The translations under genes and the position numbers were made by a program. The notes below the pieces were generated by a model. The model made no database searches and had not been told where the DNA came from. It saw only the letters and a list, made by a program, of their open reading frames with translations. From DATDIC01 sp963764525 (GTDB lineage Bacteria; Pseudomonadota; Alphaproteobacteria; Acetobacterales; Acetobacteraceae), in assembly GCA_963764525.1 (NCBI GenBank), contig CAVXTC010000007.1:186001-250000 (forward strand): 64,000 bases of DNA. The letters are read 5' to 3'. The stretch's first letter is position 1. Each line of letters opens with the position of its first letter. Below are positions 34,687 to 44,668 of this stretch, piece by piece.

Positions 34687-35780
34687 GCGGAACCGTCGGC
34701 GCCGCGAGCCCGACCGATTACGGGCTGATGGCCAGTCTGGTCACCGACGGTACAGCCATCCGGCAGAAACTCGACGCACTCACCGGGCAGGCGAGCACCG
34801 GCCTGGTTGCCAACACCTATGCGGGGCTTGGCGGCAACGCCGGGGTTTCGCTCGACCTCAATCCCGAGCTCGCCAGCATGCAAACCTGGCAGGGCAACAT
34901 CAACAGCGCCACCGGCAGCATGCAGGTCACCCAAACGGCGATGACCCAACTGCAGCAGATCGCGTCGAACCTGGTTTCCCAGATCGACGGCCTGCAAGGC
35001 GCCGACGGATCGGAGGTGGACACCATCGCCGCCTCTGCGCGCGATGCGCTAAGCCAGGCCGCCGGCCTACTCGATACGACGGACGGAAATACGTATGTGT
35101 TCGGAGGCGCTGACACCGGCAATCCTCCGGTCCCCAACCCCGATAGCATCCTGTCTTCCGGGTTCGTCACGCAGATCGCGACGGCGGTCGGCAACCTCGG
35201 CACCGCCGGCGCGAGCGCAACCGCCGCGGCCACGTTGGCGGTGGCCAGTTCGAACGTGGCCGGTACGAGCCCGTTCTCCTCATATATGTCGCAATCGGCG
35301 GAAACCCTGCAGCCGCAGATACCAGCGGTGCAGGTTGGCCAGAGCCAGACCGCCCCGATCGGCCTGCTGGCCAGTGCGAATGCCTCGGTTGTCTCGACCG
35401 GCAGCTCGACCACCGGTTCCTACATGCGCGATGTGCTGCGCGCGTTGGCAACCATCGGCTCATTGACCAGCGCGCAGCAGAATGATCCCGGGTTCGGGGC
35501 GCTGGTGCAGGACACCAGGACCAGCCTGAACGGCGCGATCAGCGCGATGGCGGAGGATGCCGGCGTGCTCGGCAACCGGCAATCGGCGCTGACCGTGACG
35601 CAAACCACGCTGGCGGATACCGCGACGGCGCTGACCGCGCAGGTATCCTCGGTCCAGGACGTCGATATGGCGACCACGTTGTCGAACGTGTCGCTGGTCC
35701 AGACGCAGCTTCAGGCTTCGTACCAGATGATCGCCGCGGTCAGCGGCCTGTCGCTGGTAAAATTCCTGCCGGTCGGATGA
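34683..35780 (+). CDS. flgL: Hook-filament junction protein 3
   Basis: A 365-residue flagellin-related protein with N- and C-terminal coiled segments (LVTDGTAIRQKLDALTGQAS and QDVDMATTLSNVSLVQTQLQ ASYQMIAAV) and an internal DTTDGNTYVFGGADTGNPP loop typical of FlgL. ATG overlaps the flgK stop, so it is translationally coupled. Role: second junction protein on which filament assembly starts. Confidence 0.88.
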   Translation: MSGTVGAASPTDYGLMASLVTDGTAIRQKLDALTGQASTGLVANTYAGLGGNAGVSLDLNPELASMQTWQGNINSATGSMQVTQTAMTQLQQIASNLVSQIDGLQGADGSEVDTIAASARDALSQAAGLLDTTDGNTYVFGGADTGNPPVPNPDSILSSGFVTQIATAVGNLGTAGASATAAATLAVASSNVAGTSPFSSYMSQSAETLQPQIPAVQVGQSQTAPIGLLASANASVVSTGSSTTGSYMRDVLRALATIGSLTSAQQNDPGFGALVQDTRTSLNGAISAMAEDAGVLGNRQSALTVTQTTLADTATALTAQVSSVQDVDMATTLSNVSLVQTQLQASYQMIAAVSGLSLVKFLPVG

Positions 35781-35828
35781 GGCTTTGATGCGCGGGCTTC
35801 ACCGTAAGTTAACCAGCGCGCTCCAGGA

Positions 35829-35844
35829 TGGGACCATGCCCGCA
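35829..35844 (+). promoter_or_regulatory. Weak sigma-54-like site before the flagellin gene
   Basis: TGGGACCATGCCCGCA keeps GG-N10-GC spacing but deviates at three consensus positions. It lies 43 bases upstream of the flagellin ATG. In GC-rich DNA such weak matches also occur by chance. Confidence 0.35.
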
Positions 35845-35887
35845 AAAGGCGGGGCTATCCGCAACCTCTGTGGGCAAGGAAGATACC

Positions 35888-36745
35888 ATGTCCGGAACTC
35901 TGAACTCCATCAACACCAACGTGGGCGCAATGATCGCGCTCCAGGCACTCGACGCCACCAGCACGCAGTTGAACGCCGTACAGAAGCAGGTCTCGACCGG
36001 TTACCGCGTTGCCGACGCCACCGATGACGGCGCGGCCTATGCGGTGGCGCAGTCGGTCCGGTCGGACGTCAGCGCGCTGAACGCCGCCAATCAGCAGTTG
36101 GGCGGCATCCAGGGCCTGCTGTCCACGACGACTTCAAGCCTGAACGACGTCTCGAATCTCATGGGCAGCATGCGCGACGTTCTGGTTGCGCTGGCTAACG
36201 GCAACACCACCGGAAACGAGCGCACGCAGTACGCGCAGCAATACAATTCGCTGCTGAGCAACCTGAAAAGCAACCTGGAGGACGCGAACTACGCCGGCAA
36301 ATCGCTGATCGGCGACATCGGCGGCAACACTATCTCCTCGGTCGCGGTGGTCCGCAACGAGGTTGGTGGAACATACGGGATCTCCACATACAGCGGTTCG
36401 GCGCTGTATGCGTCGCTGGCGTTCACCACCACCGCGCTCGGCGGCGCCGCGTCGGTCGCCGCGCTGATCACCGCCACAGGCAGCTTCATCAATGCCTTCG
36501 ACGATGTCGGGACGCAGCTCAACAAATACGGCGCCGCGACAAACTACATCGGCAACCAGATCAACTACAACACCGACAAGATCAGCGCCCTGAACACCGG
36601 CCTCGGCGCGCTGATCGACGCTGATCTGGCCAAGGAATCGGCGCAGCTTCAGGCGCTGCAGATCCGCCAGCAGCTCGGCACCCAGGCGCTGACCCTGGCG
36701 GATCAGGCGCCGACCACGCTGCTAACCCTGGTCAAGAGTGCCTGA
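35888..36745 (+). CDS. fliC: Flagellin
   Basis: A 285-residue short flagellin made only of the conserved D0/D1 ends: SINTNVGAMIALQALDATST, VSTGYRVADATDDGAAYAVA and the C-terminal DADLAKESAQLQALQIRQQL GTQALTLADQAPTTLLTLVK. The surface-exposed centre (about residues 150-210) is small and Ser/Thr-rich, offering possible O-glycosylation sites. AAGGAAG precedes the ATG. A terminator-like hairpin follows the stop. Confidence 0.94.
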   Translation: MSGTLNSINTNVGAMIALQALDATSTQLNAVQKQVSTGYRVADATDDGAAYAVAQSVRSDVSALNAANQQLGGIQGLLSTTTSSLNDVSNLMGSMRDVLVALANGNTTGNERTQYAQQYNSLLSNLKSNLEDANYAGKSLIGDIGGNTISSVAVVRNEVGGTYGISTYSGSALYASLAFTTTALGGAASVAALITATGSFINAFDDVGTQLNKYGAATNYIGNQINYNTDKISALNTGLGALIDADLAKESAQLQALQIRQQLGTQALTLADQAPTTLLTLVKSA

Positions 36746-36752
36746 AGAAGAT

Positions 36753-36788
36753 GGCGCCGGGGCCGCACGGTAAATCGGCCTCGGCGCC
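36753..36788 (+). terminator. Hairpin after the flagellin gene
   Basis: GGCGCCGGGGCCG pairs with CGGCCTCGGCGCC around CACGGTAAAT, a 12-13 bp stem with one mismatch starting 8 bases after the stop. No T-run follows. It may end the abundant flagellin message or stabilise its 3' end. Confidence 0.55.
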
Positions 36789-36814
36789 CTCCCGCCTTAT
36801 CGACGGTCGGGTCC

Positions 36815-36840
36815 GGCGCCACTGATCGGCGCCACTGATC
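36815..36840. repeat. Two exact tandem copies of a 13-base unit before flbT
   Basis: GGCGCCACTGATC occurs twice in direct succession and is followed by ACTGG, a partial third copy. It lies 12 bases before the flbT start codon. Confidence 0.8.
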
Positions 36841-36852
36841 ACTGGGGGCTTG

Positions 36853-37291
36853 ATGTCGAACCTGGTTCTCGAACTGCGCCCCGGCGAGGTGATGATCGTG
36901 AACGGCGCCCCGATCCGGTTCCGCACCAAATCCCGGATCGAGCTGACCGCGCGGGCACGCTTCCTGTTCGGCAAGCAGATCATGGCTCCTGATCAGGCCG
37001 GCACCCCGGCGCGGCGCATCTACTTCGCCCTGCAATCCGCCTATATCGGCACCCCGGATGAGCGGGCCCGCGGCCTGGTTTCTGCGCGCGACCTGATCGC
37101 CGAGTTCAAGCAGGCCACCACCTCGTCGCTCGCCCGCGCAATGCTGGACGAGGCATTGGCCGCGGCCGAGGCCGACGACTGTTACCGCGCCCTCAAGCTC
37201 GTGCGGCGCATCATCCGCCACGAAGATGCGGTCATCGGACGTTCCGGGACTGCCGGCGCAACCGGCCCCGCACTTGCACAGGACAGCATGA
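36853..37291 (+). CDS. flbT: Flagellin translation regulator FlbT
   Basis: About 145 residues, the usual FlbT length: MSNLVLELRPGEVMIVNGAP, RIELTARARFLFGKQIM, RIYFALQSAYIG and DDCYRALKLVRRIIRHE. In Caulobacter FlbT binds the flagellin mRNA leader and promotes its decay until the hook is complete. As given, the frame stays open far past the flaF start. A TGA at 37289-37291, one frame away, sits exactly 1 base before the flaF ATG, so a one-base insertion near the 3' end is likely. GGGGG lies before the ATG. Confidence 0.88.
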
Positions 37292-37292
37292 A

Positions 37293-37640
37293 ATGCAGAC
37301 ACCGACCCAGGCGACACGCGCTTACCAGGCCGCGGCATCCCACCGCAGCCTGCGCGAACAGCAAGCCGACGTGTTCCGCCACTTCAATGGCGCCCTGCGC
37401 GCGGCCCGCGGTGCCGGCGCCATCCCCCGCGCCCGCGCCTTTGCGGATAATCGCCGGCTTTGGGTCTCCGTCATCGGCCTCGTGTCCGACCCGGACAATC
37501 CCCTGCCGGCTCCGTTGCGCGCCTCCATCGTCTCCGTCGCGCTGGCGGTGCAACGGGAGATGGATCGCGACGATCCAGACTTCGAGTTTCTGGTCACCGC
37601 CAACGAAAACATGGCTGCCGGCCTTTCCGGCGAAGCCTGA
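37293..37640 (+). CDS. flaF: Flagellar biosynthesis regulator FlaF
   Basis: A 115-residue protein: TQATRAYQAAASHRSLREQQ, ADNRRLWVSVIGLVSDPDNP and LRASIVSVALAVQREMDRD. FlaF is an alphaproteobacterial partner of FlbT needed for flagellin production and secretion. It follows flbT with a 1-base gap. Confidence 0.9.
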   Translation: MQTPTQATRAYQAAASHRSLREQQADVFRHFNGALRAARGAGAIPRARAFADNRRLWVSVIGLVSDPDNPLPAPLRASIVSVALAVQREMDRDDPDFEFLVTANENMAAGLSGEA

Positions 37641-37655
37641 ACGAACGGTGCAGGC

Positions 37656-38519
37656 ATGAGCGGTTCGGTTTCCTACTTGCCGGGATTGATCGCCGGCCTG
37701 TTTCCGAGTTCGGCGGCCACCAGCACCGGCAGCCTGCTCGCGACGCTCTATGGCTCCGCCACATCGGTAACCAACGCGCTCGGCCAGAACCCGGTCACCG
37801 CCCTGCAGCAGGCCGAACAGAACGAAACGCAGGATGTCAAGGCCACCGAGGAACAACCGGCGGTGCAGCGCGACATCGCGGCCTTCACGACCGCCGTGCA
37901 AACCGCGACCAGCCCGCAACAGCTGCTAAGCAATCCGGCGGCGATGAAGGTGCTGATGACCGCCAACGGGCTGGCCGATCAATTGCCCTATACGGCGCTT
38001 GCCCAGAAAGCCCTGCTGTCGAACGTCAGCGACCCCACTTCGCTCGCCAACACCCTGTCGGACACACGCTGGGCGGCGGTGGCGCAGACCTATGACTTCG
38101 CGACCAGCGGGTTGTCGGTGATCCAGAACCCGAAAGTGATCAGCACGATCGCCAACGCATATGCCGAGATCACCTGGCGGCAATCCGTCGATGCGACCAC
38201 CCCGGGCCTGTCAAATGCGCTCACGTTCCGCGCCAACGCATCGTCGTTCACCTCGGTCGATCAGATCCTCGGTGATCCGATTGCGCGCCAGGTGGTCACC
38301 ACCGCGCTTGGCATCCCCTTGCAGATCGCCTTCCAGCCGCTCGAGGCGCAGGAGAAGGCGATCACATCGCAACTCGACGTCAGCAAGCTGCAAGACCCGA
38401 AATTCGTCGAGACCTTCGTCCAGAAATACCTGATCGCTTCGGCCAACAGTACCAACAGCACCACCACGACGCCTGGGATGACCGCACTGGCGGTCCAGGC
38501 GCAATCCCTCCTGGTCTGA
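37656..38519 (+). CDS. DUF1217 flagellar protein
   Basis: A 287-residue protein of the DUF1217 family found in alphaproteobacterial flagellar clusters. Typical segments are TEEQPAVQRDIAAFTTAVQT, LSNPAAMKVLMTANGL, TRWAAVAQTYDFATSG and a repeat-like second half with DPKFVETFVQKYLI. No signal peptide or membrane helix. Function unknown. It starts 15 bases after flaF and is probably in the same transcript. Confidence 0.8.
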   Translation: MSGSVSYLPGLIAGLFPSSAATSTGSLLATLYGSATSVTNALGQNPVTALQQAEQNETQDVKATEEQPAVQRDIAAFTTAVQTATSPQQLLSNPAAMKVLMTANGLADQLPYTALAQKALLSNVSDPTSLANTLSDTRWAAVAQTYDFATSGLSVIQNPKVISTIANAYAEITWRQSVDATTPGLSNALTFRANASSFTSVDQILGDPIARQVVTTALGIPLQIAFQPLEAQEKAITSQLDVSKLQDPKFVETFVQKYLIASANSTNSTTTTPGMTALAVQAQSLLV

Positions 38520-38549
38520 TCCTCACCGCACGGCTCAAAAGGAGCCCAC

Positions 38550-39983
38550 ATGGAAACGCTGCTCGCCTCGCCCGACGCGGACGCCCTCACGCGCCGCCTG
38601 TCGGACCTGATCGCCCTTGGGCGGATCAACGCCGCCCGGCCGATGCTGGCCGCGCTGCGCCGTCTCACGCCTCCTTCGGCCCGGCTGGCCGAATTGGCCG
38701 CACTGCTGGCCATGCGGGAGGGCCGGCTGGGCGACGCACGCGGCGAGCTTGACGCCGCCATCAGCGAACACCCCGGGCAGGCCGTGCTGCACCGTTGCCG
38801 CGCCGAGTTGCGCCATCGCATCGGCGACCTTCCCGGAGCCGCGCTGGACGCCGCGGATGCGGTTGTCCTGGACCCCGCCGCGCCATCCGGCAAGGCGATG
38901 CTCGGCATGCTGATGACCGAACTGGGACGCCCCGCCGAGGCTGTGCGCTGCCTGCGAGAGGCGGTCGGCGCGGACCCGGCGAACCCCACCTTCCGCCAGG
39001 GCCTGGCCACCGCGCAGGCAGTCGGCAACGACCTGGACGCCGCCGCCGCAACGCTTGATGCCGGCATCGCCGCGGCACCCGGTTCAGGCGAGCTTCGCAA
39101 CGCCGCGGTGCTGCTCGCCGTGCGTCGGCGTCTGTTCGACGATGCGCTCGTGCTGGCCGAGGATGCGCGCCGCGACGGGCTGGCGGACGCCTGCCTGTTC
39201 GGCCTGAAAGGGCACGCGCTGTCCAAGCTCGGCCGCGACAACGAGGCCGGGGAAGCCTATGCCGAGGCGCTGAAGCTCGGCCCGGACGATCCCTATGTCC
39301 GCCATCTCGTTGCCAGCTCGGGCGGATTGCCCGAAGCAAGCTGCGCCCCGCCGGACTATCTGCGCGCCGTGTTCGACAACTATGCCGACCGCTTCGAGGC
39401 GCACCTGATCTCGCTCGGCTACCGCATTCCAGGCGTGATCCGTGCCGCCCTGCTGCAGCACACCGACCGCGCCCGACGGGCCGGTGCTGGACCTCGGCTG
39501 CGGCACCGGGCTGGTCGGGGTGGCAATTTCCGACCTGCCGCTCGGACAGCTGATCGGCGTCGATGTGTCCTCCCGCATGCTGGCCAAGGCCGGATCGAAA
39601 CAGCTCTACGCCGCCCTGCACGAGGCGGAGATCATGGACTTCCTGGACGCCGACGAAACCGCCTATGCGGTGGTCATCGCGGCCGACGTGCTGTGCTATT
39701 TCGGCGCGATCGATCGGTGTCCTGGCAGCAGTCGCCGCACGGCTGAAACCGGGCGGGCTGTTCGTTCTCTCGATCGAGGAAACTGCCGCCGAACAGGCCC
39801 CCCGCGGCTGGACGCTCGGGTCCCGCGGCCGCTACACCCACACCGAAAGCCACCTGCTCGCGGCCGCCCAGGCCGCCGGGTTGAACGTGCTGGCGATGCA
39901 GCCGGAATCCGTGCGGAACGAGGCTGGCAATGCCGGTCCCGGGACGCCTGGCCGTGCTGCAACGCCGCGCCCATGCTCACTGA
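38550..39983 (+). CDS. TPR-repeat SAM-dependent methyltransferase (three frame breaks)
   Basis: About 475 residues. Residues 1-260 are tetratricopeptide repeats (LGDARGELDAAISEHPGQAV, AVRCLREAVGADPANPTFRQ). Then comes a DUF-like linker (FDNYADRFEAHLISLGYRIP) and a class I methyltransferase with PVLDLGCGTGLVGVAI (SAM loop), DVSSRMLAKA and KPGGLFVLSIEE. The layout matches the COG4976 TPR methyltransferases. One-base insertions near 39463, 39717 and 39914 interrupt it; the corrected end is LAVLQRRAHAH with a stop at 39981-39983. AAAAGGAG precedes the ATG. Position after the flagellar genes suggests it modifies flagellin or its glycan (inference). Confidence 0.75.
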
Positions 39984-42255
39984 GCTGGCCGGCCTCGAAC
40001 ACGCCGAGGCGCTTGCCACACTGCGTGCCGCCTGCGCCGCCGGCGACCGGTCCCCGGCCACCCTGCTGAACCTCGCCATCGCCAGGGACCGCACGGGCGA
40101 TGGCGAGCAGGCACGCTGGCTCATGCGCGAAGTGGCGACGCTGCTGCCCGACTGGGACGAACCGCTCCTGCGGCTGGCCGAAAGCCTTCGCCGCGATGGC
40201 CGCGCCGCTGAGGCCGAGCGTGCCTATGCCGCGGTACTGGAGATCAATCCGCGGCGCGAGGAGGCGCTGGTCGCCCGCGCCGCCCTGCTGATCCAGGCGG
40301 GCGACGGCGCTGCCGCCCAAAAGCTGCTGGTGCGCTGCGTCGGCATCAATCCGGACCGGGCGGAAGCCTGGGATGCGCTCGGCCTCGCCCTGATGCTCAC
40401 TGCGGATCCGGCGATCGCCGAAACCGCGTTCGCCGAAGCCCAGCGCCTCGCGCCCGCGGTGACCAGCTACGCGTTGCATCGCGTCGAGGCGGCGCACGCG
40501 GCCGGGCGGTCTGGAAGCCGAATTGGCGCGGCTGCAACTGGCCGTCGAGGCCGATCCGCTCGATGTGGTCCTGTGCGTCGCGCTCGGGCTGGCCCTGGAA
40601 CGCCTCGGCCGCCGCAGCGAGGCAATCGACGCGCTTGAAACCGCCTGCGCCCTCGCGCCCAACGCCAGCGTGCCCGACAAGCATGGCAGGCCGGCTGCTG
40701 GCCCGCTCCAACCGGCTGCGCGAGGCCGAAGCAATGCTGCGCCGCGCCTGCGCGCAGGATCCCGGCAACTCCGGCCTGCGCAACGATCACGCGGCGGTGC
40801 TGATGCGCCTGCAACGCCATGCGGCCGCGCGAGGTCTGCTGGAATCGATCCTGCAGGACACCAGCCCGGACCCGAGCGTGCTCTGCAACCTCGCGACCGC
40901 GCTGGTTTCGCTCGGCCGTCAGACAGACGGTGAGAATGCCGCCCGCCGGGCGATCGCGCTCGACCCAGCTTCCGCCCTCGCCCGACGCACCCTGGCAAAC
41001 ACGCTGCCATACCGCAGCGGCATCGGCGCGGCCGAGATGCTGACGGTACTTGCAGGAATGCGCCGAACACCTGCCGCGGGGCCCCGTGCCAACCTTCGCC
41101 AATGCCCCGGATCCAGGGAAAAAGCTGCGTATCGGGCTGCTGTCCGGTTCGCTGCGCGCTCATCCCGTGGGCTGGCTGACCATCGCCGGGTTCGAGGCGC
41201 TGGACCCAACGCAGTTCGAACTCGTCGCGCTGGCGCAGACCACCGCCACGGACGCGATCGCCCGGCGATTCCGGACCATTGCCGCCGAGTGGCATGAGAT
41301 CGAGACACTGGACGATCCCGCCGTTGCTCGCCTGGGACGGGACCGGGAGCTGGACTTGCTCATCGACCTCGGCGGCTACGGCGAATCCGGCCGGATGGCC
41401 GCCTGCGCGCACCGGATAGCACCGGTGCAGATGAAGTGGGTCGGCATGCAGACCCACTCGACCGGCCTGCCGGAGATCGACTGGTTCCTATCGGACCGTT
41501 GGGAAACGCCGCCGGAGCTGGAACCACACTATTCCGAGCGCGTGCTGCGTCTGCCCGACGGTTACGTCTGCTACAGCCCGCCCGCCTATGCACCCGATCT
41601 CGTGCCGCTGCCGGCAGCGGCGAACGGCCATATCACCTTCGGCTGCTTCAATAACCTGGCCAAGGTTACCGGACAGGTGATCCGCACCTGGGCCGAAATC
41701 CTGGACCGGGTTCCGACCAGCGTGCTGGTGCTGAAGACCTACCAATTTTCCGAGCCGGATAGCGCCGCCCGGATCCGCGAAGCATTCGCCGCGCTGGGCG
41801 TTGGCGCCGATCGGATCGTGCTGCGCGGAGCTTCGCCGCACCGGACATTTCTGGCGGAGTACAATCAGATCGACATCGTGCTCGACCCGTTTCCCTACTC
41901 GGGCGGCCTGACCACCTGCGAAGCGCTCTGGATGGGCGTGCCGACAGTAACCCTGCCGAACGAGACCTTCGCCTCCCGCCATTCCATGAGCCATCTCAGC
42001 AATGCGGGCCTGAGCGACTGGGTGGCGCGCGATATCGATGATTACGTCGAACTGGCGGTCGCCCGGGCGAACCATCCGGCGGCACTGGTGAACTTGCGTG
42101 CCGGGCTCCGGGCGCAGGTGAAAGCAAGCCCGCTCTGCGACGCCCCGCGCTTCGGCCGCAATCTCGGCGCCGCGCTGCGCCACGCCTGGACCGAATGGTG
42201 CACGCCGGGCGGGGGTCTTGTCTCCGGCCCGTTCTCCCGGCAAGGGAAGGGGTGA
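39973..42255 (+). CDS. TPR O-GlcNAc-transferase-like glycosyltransferase (GT41; three frame breaks)
   Basis: About 755 residues: N-terminal TPR array (LAGLEHAEALATLRAACAAG ... PRREEALVARAALLIQ ... NPDRAEAWDALGLALM) and a C-terminal SPINDLY/OGT catalytic region with RIGLLSGSLRAHPVGW, ELDLLIDLGGYGESGRMAA, APVQMKWVGMQTHSTGLPEI, HITFGCFNNLAKVTG and DIVLDPFPYSGGLTTCEALWMGVPTV split across the domain. One-base insertions fall near 40510, 40690 and 41052. It overlaps the methyltransferase by 11 bases. TPR-GT41 enzymes such as Caulobacter FlmG are known to glycosylate flagellin, and the neighbourhood fits that role. Confidence 0.8.
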
Positions 42256-42281
42256 CATCCCACCGTTGAACGGAGCCTCCC

Positions 42282-42921
42282 GTGTACCAGCCCAGCGCCT
42301 TTCGCGAAGACCGGATCGAGGTGCTGCACGCCGCGATCGGCCAGGCGCGGCTGGCGACGCTGATCACGCTGACCCAGGATGGGCTGATCGCCAGCCACGT
42401 CCCCATGCTGCTCGATCCGGAGCCGGGACCCTATGGCACGCTGCTCGGTCATCTGGCGCGGCCCAATCCGCAGGGACGCGGCGCGGTCGCCGGGCTCGAC
42501 GCGCTGGCAATCTTCCAGGGGCCGGATGCCTATATCACCCCATCCTGGTACGAGACCAAGCGGCAGACCGGTAAGGTCGTCCCGACCTGGAATTACGTCG
42601 CGGTGCATGCCTACGGCCCGGTGACGTTCTTCGACGACACCGAACGCCTGCGGGAGATCGTCACCCGGTTGACCGAGCGGCAGGAAATCGCCGCGTTCGC
42701 AACCCTGGGCGGTCACCGACGCCCCGGCCGACTTCATCGATGGCATGCTCAAGGCCATCATCGGCTTCACGATCCCCATCACCCGGCTCGAGGGCAAATG
42801 GAAAATGAGCCAGAACCGGCCAGTCCAGGATATTCCCGGCGTGATCGAGGGCCTCAGCGCGGACGGGGCAACCGAGACCGCCGGTGAAGTTTCGCGCGCC
42901 AACCCTGAAGCTGTTCGCTGA
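42282..42921 (+). CDS. PaiB-like FMN-binding protein (one frame break)
   Basis: About 212 residues of the PaiB/FMN-binding split-barrel family: MYQPSAFREDRIEVLHAAIG, LGHLARPNPQ, IFQGPDAYITPSWYETKRQT GKVVPTWNYVAVHAYG. After an extra T near 42690 the frame gives QPWAVTDAPADFIDGMLKAI IGFTIPITRLEGKWKMSQNR. The stop is at 42919-42921. Called a negative transcriptional regulator in Bacillus, but the fold suggests FMN-dependent chemistry. Confidence 0.8.
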
Positions 42922-42943
42922 TCGCCCGCGCGCACCGGTCCGC

Positions 42944-43612
42944 ATGGACACCATTTTCCGCGGCGATCTCGCCAGCCCGCGCGGCCGGGCACTGGCCTGG
43001 CTGGACGCGCTGCTGGTCGATCATGCGGTCTTCCGGCTGGCCTGGAGCAATTTCGCAACCGTTGCTCCCGGGCGGCTGTACCGCTGCAATCACCCGACCC
43101 CGCGGCGGCTCGCCAGGCTGACCCGCCGTTACGGCCTGAAAACGCTGATCAACCTGCGTGGTCAGGCCAATAACGGCTCCGACGCGTTGACGCGGGACAT
43201 GGCGGGTCGGCTCGGGCTGGACTTCATTGACATGGCGGTAGAAAGCCGCGGCGCCCCGCATCGCGACCGCATCCTGCGGCTGCACGAGATCTATCGCTCG
43301 ATGCGCACGCCGGCGCTGATGCATTGCAAGTCCGGTGCGGACCGTGCCGGGCTGGCCGCCGGGCTGTTCGTGCTGTTCGAGGGCGGCACGACGCAGGCGG
43401 CGCTGGCCCAGCTCTCGCTGCGCTTCGGCCATATCCGCGCGGCCCGCACCGGCATCCTGGACGCCTTCTTCCTGCGCTATGCGCGCGAGGGTGAGGGCAG
43501 ATGCTTTCTCGACTGGGTGCGCGAGAAGTACGATGAAGACGCGCTACGCCGCGATTTCCACGCCAACGGCCTGGCCAGCTTCGTCAACGACTGGGTGCTC
43601 GCCCACGAATAA
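42944..43612 (+). CDS. Dual-specificity/tyrosine phosphatase-like protein
   Basis: A 222-residue phosphatase with the catalytic loop HCKSGADR (C-x5-R) and an upstream KTLINLRGQA segment with the general acid region following. An earlier in-frame start (42884) would overlap paiB; the ATG at 42944 (MDTIFRGDLASPRG) is preferred. Related proteins are found beside lipopolysaccharide genes in some bacteria, and here the next gene is a Kdo hydroxylase. Substrate unproven. Confidence 0.78.
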   Translation: MDTIFRGDLASPRGRALAWLDALLVDHAVFRLAWSNFATVAPGRLYRCNHPTPRRLARLTRRYGLKTLINLRGQANNGSDALTRDMAGRLGLDFIDMAVESRGAPHRDRILRLHEIYRSMRTPALMHCKSGADRAGLAAGLFVLFEGGTTQAALAQLSLRFGHIRAARTGILDAFFLRYAREGEGRCFLDWVREKYDEDALRRDFHANGLASFVNDWVLAHE

Positions 43613-43656
43613 GTGATATGCACAAAACACATGCCAAAACCGCACGGAACGCGAGG

Positions 43657-43721
43657 GTGGAAAAGCGCAGCGCATTCCGCCACCGGTTTGGCGGCTGCGC
43701 TGCGCGTTTCCGCCCTACGCC
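43657..43721. repeat. Palindromic intergenic repeat, family C, double form
   Basis: Two inverted halves, GGTGGAAAAGCGCAGCGCATTCCGCC-like and GGCGGCTGCGCTGCGC-GTTTCCGCC, end with CTACGCC as at 3655-3681. It separates the phosphatase and the Kdo hydroxylase gene. Confidence 0.65.
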
Positions 43722-43761
43722 AGCCATGCCAGACCTTCAGACATGCACCGGGTATCCGATG

Positions 43762-44649
43762 ATGAACGCCACCGAAGTTCTGGAAGAACTGCCGATCTCC
43801 GACTGGCACGGCCCGTTCGCCCAGGCGCTCCGGCAGCGCGCGCTGCAGGCCCTGGAAAATGGCCGCGTGCTGGTCCTCCCCCGCCTGTCGTTCCGCACCG
43901 AACCCGAGGAAGCCGCCTTCCTACCCCCGATGCGGCTGGCGGCGAACGCAAAAACATCAGCCTGGACCCCGCCTCCGGCAGGCTCGGCAATACCACCCTC
44001 CCGCCTGATGACGCCGCGCGGCTGACCGCGATGCTAGACCGTTTCGGCCATGCCGCTGAGCGGCTGCTGCATGACCTGCTGCCCGGCTATGCGCCGGCGC
44101 TGGAGCGTGCCCGAACCAGCTTCCGCCCGGTCGAGATCGCCGGCCGCGCCAGCCTCGCCGCGGCACGACGACCGGTTGCTGCATGTCGATGCGTTCCCGA
44201 CGCGCCCCCTGCACGGCCGCCGCATCCTGCGTCTGTTCAGCAACATCGCGCCGGACGGCGCCGTTCGCTCCTGGCGTGTCGGCGAGCCGTTCCCGGTGTT
44301 CGCCCGCAAGTTCCTGCCGCGCACCAAGGCGCCGCTTCCGGGCAGCGCCTGGCTGCTGCATCGGCTCGGTCTGACCAAAGACCGCCGCAGCGCCTATGAT
44401 CAGATCATGCTGCGGCTGCACGATGCCGGAAAGCAGGACAGCGCCTACCAGGCCGAAGGTCCACGGGCCGACATCGGGTTTGCGCCGGGCACCACCTGGC
44501 TCTGCTTCACCGACCAGGTGCTGCACGCGGCGCTCGCCGGCCATTGCGCCTTGGAGCAGACGTTTCATCTGCCGGTGCAGGCGATGGCCGACCCGGCGCA
44601 ATCGCCGTTGCGCGTGCTGGAGCGGCTGGCCGGGCGCCAACTGGCCTGA
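43762..44649 (+). CDS. kdoO: Kdo 3-hydroxylase (two frame breaks)
   Basis: About 297 residues of the Kdo_hydroxy family, Fe(II)/2-oxoglutarate enzymes that hydroxylate 3-deoxy-D-manno-octulosonic acid of lipid A-core to Ko. After correction it reads RKNISLDPASGRLGNTTLPP, SFRPVEIAGRA, HDDRLLHVDAFPTRP (iron-binding H-x-D), RILRLFSNIAPDGA, WRVGEPF and a late LHAALAGHCALEQTFHLPVQ with the distal His. A one-base deletion near 43945 and an insertion near 44158 break it. An ATG one codon earlier (43759) is equally possible. Confidence 0.82.
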
Positions 44650-44668
44650 AGCCGGAGCGATCTGGCGG

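Noticed and set aside
36750..36770. Sigma-54-like TGGCGCCGGGGCCGCA before flbT
   Set aside because: It falls inside the flagellin terminator-like hairpin and deviates at key -12 bases; likely a chance GC-rich match.
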